64,000 bases of DNA from Vermamoeba vermiformis (lineage: Eukaryota > Tubulinea > Echinamoebida). A program made the translations under genes and the position numbers. Below, piece by piece: positions 58,966-64,000 of the stretch. Every line of letters starts with the position of its first letter. Within the stretch, counting starts at the first letter, position 1. The notes below the pieces were generated by a model. That model worked only from the letters and a program-made list of their open reading frames with translations. It was not told the DNA's origin and searched no databases. The DNA lies in NCBI GenBank assembly GCA_045837725.1, contig JBEWZL010000179.1, forward strand, positions 434,001 through 498,000, written 5' to 3'.

Positions 58966-60559
58966 ATGTCAAAGCGGGCTAAGAGAGGAAGTGCGGCGAG
59001 TACGTGGCATCCGTGTACATAAGTCCAAACTAAAGCTTTGTGTAGCAGGCTTAACAGGCAGCCGAAGGCTATTACGACAACGAGAGGGTTATGATCTTCG
59101 TGATGTACACCCGTATGTTGAAAGTCAAAACTCGGAAGAAGAGGTGATCGAGCAACCAAAACAACGAGGTAATGTCTTTTTTGCCAAGACAAATATTGTT
59201 TACTAACACAATAATTAGGACGAAAGAGAAAGGCGGAGCGTAAGTGAAAATAGAGTAAGAGGTTTGACTAATTTTGCGCGCAGCTGAGGTTTCTGAAGAT
59301 CTGCCAAAGAAGCGATCGAAGCGAGATGGTACGATAGATTGTATGTAACACTAGCTAATATAATGATAGAAAAACGAGAGCGTGAACGCGGTGAGGATAG
59401 CCGAGAAAGAGAGACACTTATCAAACGCGGACTCGAAGCCGATCGTACCAAAGGTGAAAAAGAGAAGCTGCCTGGATACTTACGCGACACCAAATTCAAA
59501 GGATCATACGCAGATCGCTTAAGACGAAGTAAACAGGCTGAAGAAGAAGAGCCGAGTACGATTTTGCAATATTATTCTATTTAAGGTTCGACGTACTAAA
59601 ACTCGTATTAGGACGTGGTAGAACACTTAGAAGAAAGAAGGTTCGTCGTGTCACTATTCCTAAGAGGCTAATTAAGGCTGGTAAGTGATATATTGGTGTT
59701 GTACTACCTTTTCTAACCAAGATCTAGCTCGTAAAAAGAGACAACTCAAGCCGATCGAAGAGCCAGCTTCAACTAATTCAAGCATGGAAGAACTCAGCGA
59801 TCGAGAGAAGCCGACGCCTCTACAAAGAGTATTCGCGGACTACAATAGAGAGTGGTGGCAAGAGAGTCACATCGATATTTACTATGACGATCCGGATGTG
59901 ATCGAGATCAAGGCCTACTACCCTGGCATTCCTCGAGAAGATCTTTCTATTGAGCTCGAGCCTCTTGCCGACAAGAAGATGCTGACACTCACTGCAGTCA
60001 AGATCCGTGACAAAGAGAAGATAGATCAGGGCGACGATGTGCCATACTACTTCGTCGAGCGAAGTTACGGCTCTTTCGTGCGCAGCATTCCTGTGCCCTT
60101 GCATGTAGAGGCATCGCAAATATCGGCTACTTACAACCTCAAAGAGGGCTACTTGCACGTCATCATTCCACGCCCGCGCGAAGTGTCCAGAAAAACGAAG
60201 GACAAAGTCGAGATTAAGGAGCGCGAGCACGAGCAACAGCCGTCCATTACTCGTACTGTTGACGAGGGATTGGTATCTGCCGCAAGCAAATTGCAAAGCA
60301 CTGGTTTTATGGCTGCGGCAAAAGCTGGTGCAGGTGAAGCAGGTGCTGGATCCACGTCCTCACAACCAGGCTCGGATACGGCCCCGTTTACAGGTAGGTC
60401 ATTAGCGATTGCATTGATTGTTATCGGGCTAACGAGGCTGATCTTGCAGGCGTTTCTACTGAGGGTACTTCTGCCTCCAAGGAACCCGAAAATGTTCGCA
60501 AAGCCAAGGAGTTGAGTGAAGCGCCCTTGGCTACGTCTGGCTTTGCGGAAGAAAGCTAA
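58966..60559 (+). CDS. Small heat-shock protein (Hsp20) with long basic N-terminal extension
   Basis: Holdase-type chaperone. The alpha-crystallin domain is in the exon from about 59718: DIYYDDPDVIEIKAYYPGIP, REDLSIELEPLADKKMLTL, RSYGSFVRSIPVPLHVE and YNLKEGYLHVIIPRP. Upstream are seven very small exons whose phases all agree. They give a leader starting MSKRAKRGSAA with many Arg/Lys clusters (GRKRKAE, PKKRSKRD, LRRKKVRRVTIPKR). About 200 residues precede the chaperone domain, where most sHSPs have 30-80. The C-terminal tail is Ala/Gly/Ser-rich. The basic clusters suggest nuclear import or nucleic-acid binding. The assembly of mini-exons is inferred from splice signals and phase, so details may shift. 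Confidence 0.78.
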
Positions 60560-60841
60560 AATGTTCTTGCTTCTCACTACTGAGTGGGAGATTGTTTGTT
60601 TGGATAAATAAATCGGTTCAGTTTTCTCAAACGCAGAAAGTTATTCGAACTTGTGCACAAAAGCATGCCAAGTTTCTATTTTGCCGTGACGTAATAATAG
60701 TACGACATCATGTTGTGGATTGCATTCCAACTTTGAAAGGTCGAGTGGAGTTGTCTCACGATCTGGCGCTTACTTGGATAGCATGGCAAGTGAGAAACTA
60801 TTCTTGCAAAGCGCATTAAAATGTTAACACTGTTCATGAAC

Positions 60842-62824
60842 AGGAAGCAAATCCGGCAGCGTGCTTTTCAAGCTTGCCAAAAGAAATTAAGGAAATAATT
60901 TTTTCCTATTTTACGGACGTGAGGGAAGTAATCAGGTAAGGTATTTTGAGTCATAATTATTTTTCCTATTTTTTAAAAATACATCCAGAATTCAACCAAC
61001 ATGCAAAGAGTTTCGGGCTTATATGTGGCTGTCAATCACCTCTCTAGACTTCAAGCACGTGGTAGGCTCTCAGTATGGAGACCATTTCTAGGCCCGAAGA
61101 AGTTAAAATCTTCTAACTTCGTCTTTCTTTTTTTTTTTTTTTTTTTTTTTCAAATACCAACGTGAGGAAGTTGTCCTTTGATTACAATCCTACGGAAGCC
61201 ATTAACACAGAGGATATAAGTCTTTATATGACAAAATTGACGGAAATAATCGCAACTGGAGTGAAAATAACTTGGTGGGACTCTCAGTGCAACTTTTTTA
61301 ACAAGATCCCTTCGCATGTTCGAATACGCAACATTGTATCGGCATATCCCGAAGTGTTATACCAGCCAAACTATAATACTTATGCCACCGATTATGTGGT
61401 GATAAGCAAACAAGAGATGCACCGATTTCCTAATACAACGCAAGCTGTCAGTGGATTATCATACGCTGATAAACTTGTTATTGGAAATGAAGACGGATCG
61501 ATTTGCATATTCAAGTACGACAAAGAGGCGAATAAGTTAGTAGAAGTGGCGATGAACAATACCTTACACAGTGGAAGAATTAACGAGATCACGCAAGCAG
61601 ACAACAAGATTGTGATTTCATCTTCCGTAAGTATAACTATATACACACAAGCGATTCGCTAACGCTTAGTCGAATAGGACGGCAAAGTCTCAGTGTCAGA
61701 TCTGAACGACACAGGCTTGGTGCCCGTCGATGTTGTGACATTTCCCGAGCCTATATATTTCTGCCAATATATAAATGACGAAAAGAAAACGTATATAGCT
61801 GCCGGCAAGAGCACTGTATATGTATCTATTGACGGAGATACTATGAAGCAACAAGCATACGACAGTGACATTACAGGTTAGTCGCGCACCTCAAGTTTTA
61901 GTTCTATTTTTTACTAATGGTTCCCATGGAAGGAGTGTCTTATGTGTTAGGTAAAGGCTACGCTATTTCAACAAGAAACGCGTATTATTATAGCCCTGTA
62001 ACGTTATATTTGGAGCCCGAAGAAATTGACCAATTAGTTGTCGATTGGAAAGAAACCCCAAACATGTGCCTTAGTCCTGACGGAAGGTAAATAGAATTCA
62101 AAGAGTTATAATAATCTGGTGTAGATGATATACTAATGTTGGGTTCAAAGTTTGAGAGCCACTGCTAGACAAACTGAATTTGAGTTGTACGACTACGCAA
62201 AAAATGAAAGTCTTTATTCAATCCCTGGAACGTTTGAAGAGGCACCACATTTGCAGGCATACTGTCCTGTGGATTATTGGCTTACTTTCTCAACTGGTCA
62301 TTCGATGATAACTTTGGTACGGATGTTGAGCGGCGACCTAGATCTGTTAAAGTCCAAAAAACCCGTGTACGAAAAATGGACTGATCGTGCCGAAATTATT
62401 TTTGCCGACCAAATCGATTGGTAATACTGTATTAATCATTCCTGTACCATATGGAAGGATTTTAGTCAATATGAAGATCCGGCCCAAAATCGTTCACGCA
62501 TTTTTTGGATCTTAACATCTGTTACAATGCTAACTTTTTCTTCAATAGAACCTCGAAAATCAGGAATGCATTATGTACATTTCCCCTGAGATATCCGACG
62601 ATGATCTTCGTCAGGGAAACTTCCCTACGATTCGTGCATTGTGGTACGAAAAAGGCGCGGCGGCATTATTCGCTTTGCTATCCGATAACACATTGCGCTG
62701 GTGGAAGTTCATGTTTGGTCCTGAATCTAGTGTGAAGAAAGCTGAAACATACAGACAAGCACAGGCGACCTTAGATTCAGATCCGAACGCTGAATCTGTC
62801 CAGACTGATGATAACTGGGACTAA
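60842..62824 (+). CDS. F-box protein with C-terminal beta-propeller-like repeats; first exon not placed
   Basis: Probable SCF substrate receptor. An exon at about 60842 carries the F-box (FSSLPKEIKEIIFSYFTDV, continued by IQPTCKEFRAYMWLSITSLD). After an intron with a 23-T tract, the chain resumes LSFDYNPTEAINTEDIS. It then shows repeated WD-like strands: VSGLSYADKLVIGNEDGSIC, GRINEITQADNKIVISSSDG, GKGYAISTRNAYYYSP, TPNMCLSPDGSLRATA. It ends SVQTDDNWD at 62824. WD dipeptides are degenerate, so the propeller is inferred from spacing and strand pattern. No in-frame ATG precedes the F-box in its exon, so a first exon upstream of 60842 must exist; I could not place it. Confidence 0.7.
61128..61150 (+). 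repeat. 23-nt poly-T tract in an intron
   Basis: Uninterrupted run of 23 T just before the acceptor of an F-box gene intron, acting as its polypyrimidine tract. Length is likely variable between strains or in assembly. Confidence 0.85.
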
Positions 62825-63093
62825 TAAACGGTTTATCTCAAATAGGAGGATACAACAATATAACCAACGCGTACTTTTGTTGCAGAGCGATGCCATGAGC
62901 GCCCTTACTAGATCCTACATTGCTAGTGTTGGTTGAGTAGCGCAGTTTACTTTCATGCGAGACGATTTTTAAAGTTTATTTTTAGCTCTGATTCCTTTGT
63001 AGAAGTTTTTTTTGCGCTTCGGAGAGGTTCTTTGGAAAGATTTTCGCGTTTTGGCACTTTATTTTCATTCGAGCATAAAACTAACAGACAACA

Positions 63094-64000
63094 ATGGATG
63101 AACCATTATTTGGAGAGCAGAAGCAAAAGGTGATTGTTAAGACACGACGTTTGATTAGAAAGATCTGGAGTATTGAAATCCGGATGGACCTACATTAGTA
63201 TTGTGCATAAAAATTGTGGTTAAAATATAACAATAATATAGGGATTATTGTAGTATTCGTGAAGTTATTAGCGCAGTTTGCTGATTATTGTATTTATTAG
63301 ACAAAAGTTGCTATTTGGGTTATTGGTTTAATCCTTGCCGCAGCTTGCTTGGTAAGTATCATTAATTAATACGCGCGTTCCAATATTAATTATTAATATG
63401 GCAGTGGCTGATTTTTCGTATTTTCAATTCTATTTATTTATTTTCGTGATCCGTTGAACTAATTATTTTTGTAGTTCACCATTGCTATCTGTATTGTATT
63501 TGGTATCACTAGATCATTTTATCAACACTTCTTCTTTGGCATAGCTATTTTATTCTCTGGTCTTATTTTATTTATTTTGGTAAGCCCGAAGATTTTTTCA
63601 ATATTGGATCGGCTAGCATAAATTACTAGCTCAATTTTCAGCCCGAATTTATTAGCATTATCGTTAAATACATAGATTATGATAATAGTCGAATAATAAG
63701 AATTTTTTACGTATTTTCTAAAGTTCGATAGAAAATTCAAGACAGATCCAATCAGCACGATAAGCGCCCATTGACAATAATTGCTAAAATTAAAAGTATC
63801 TATATTAATTATAACGTATTTAGTTCCGTTGGTACCAACAAGGAGACTTGGATCCCAAGTTCAAATTTTTGATCGGCTGCTTGATCTTCTTGATTGTCAT
63901 TTTGTGCGGTGTTGCTAATTCTTACGTTTGGATCCCCGAGCACATTGATCCTTCGTCAACATGGTACGTAATCATTTACATGCATTTGTCCTATCAAGAC
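63094..64000 (+). CDS. Multi-pass membrane protein, partial (runs off the window)
   Basis: Starts MDEPLFGEQKQK. Four exons are visible and the last donor (GTACGT at 63964) leads out of the window. Hydrophobic segments are VAIWVIGLILAAACLFTIAI, FFFGIAILFSGLILFILF and FLIGCLIFLIVILCGVA, with the polar loop RWYQQGDLDPKFK between the second and third. Repeated short helices and an acidic N-terminus suggest a small TMEM-type protein. I do not recognise the family, and the C-terminus is missing. Confidence 0.7.

Noticed and set aside
60592-60819. 75-codon plus frame between the sHSP and F-box genes as first exon of the F-box gene
   Set aside because: Its frame does not join the F-box exon in phase at the available GTGAGA donor; the real first exon remains unplaced.

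Overview
The window is nuclear DNA from a unicellular, non-fungal eukaryote with a compact, intron-dense genome. Almost every gene is cut by short introns (commonly about 45-80 nt) with GTAAGT/GTACGT-like donors and YAG acceptors. Intergenic gaps are often only 60-600 bp, and base composition is moderately AT-rich. A convincing Integrator subunit 1, an SKA1-like kinetochore protein, a large-ectodomain 7TM receptor, a P4 flippase and an I29/C1A protease pair fit an amoebozoan-like protist. Integrator is generally missing from fungi. The lineage is an inference; no marker in the window fixes it.

Layout. 1-316: possible 5' end of a minus-strand gene. 559-2086 (+): CAD-type zinc alcohol dehydrogenase. 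2450-5711 (+): membrane-anchored PhoD-type phosphatase with a complete 5S rRNA gene nested in one intron (4079-4196). 5810-10378 (-): P4-ATPase lipid flippase. 11265-14385 (+): two tandem DEP-domain genes. 14552-16759 (+): nucleotidyltransferase domain fused to an RNA-ligase-like domain whose nucleophilic lysine is replaced by Gln. 17121-18173 (+): mitochondrial SSB. 18356-19551 (+): SKA1 homologue. 19615-20607 (-): secreted Cys-rich, Pro-Val-repeat, probably GPI-anchored protein. 21317-28408 (+): giant 7TM receptor-like protein. 28807-31260 (-): mitochondrially targeted TPR protein. 31394-32788 (-): PIP-box-like nuclear protein of a conserved unnamed family. 33066-34387 (-) and 39038-40373 (-): two papain-family proteases with signs of gene conversion. 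34991-37807 (+): nuclear 2OG-Fe(II) oxygenase. 38066-38557 (-): small unknown protein with an E2F-like promoter site. 40683-41258 (-): F-box-like gene. 41270-42807: young TRIM-like LTR element. 42987-51119 (-): INTS1. 51445-53561 (-): CDK. 53968-55540 (-): C-4 methylsterol oxidase. 55756-58785 (+): family-22-like aldehyde dehydrogenase. 58966-60559 (+): small heat-shock protein with a long basic N-terminus. 60842-62824 (+): F-box/beta-propeller protein. 63094-end (+): partial multi-pass membrane protein.

There is no operon logic; neighbours are mostly functionally unrelated housekeeping and signalling genes. The links visible in the sequence are: a set of E2F-like sites in front of DEP1, SKA1 and the small unknown gene; divergent gene pairs sharing short promoters (methylsterol oxidase/aldehyde dehydrogenase, only 215 bp apart); and local duplication (DEP pair, protease pair).

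The most unusual items are the NTase/inactivated-RNA-ligase fusion, the intronic 5S gene, the PIP-box protein of unnamed family, the TTAGGG-bearing palindrome between two divergent genes, and the freshly inserted LTR element next to the F-box gene.
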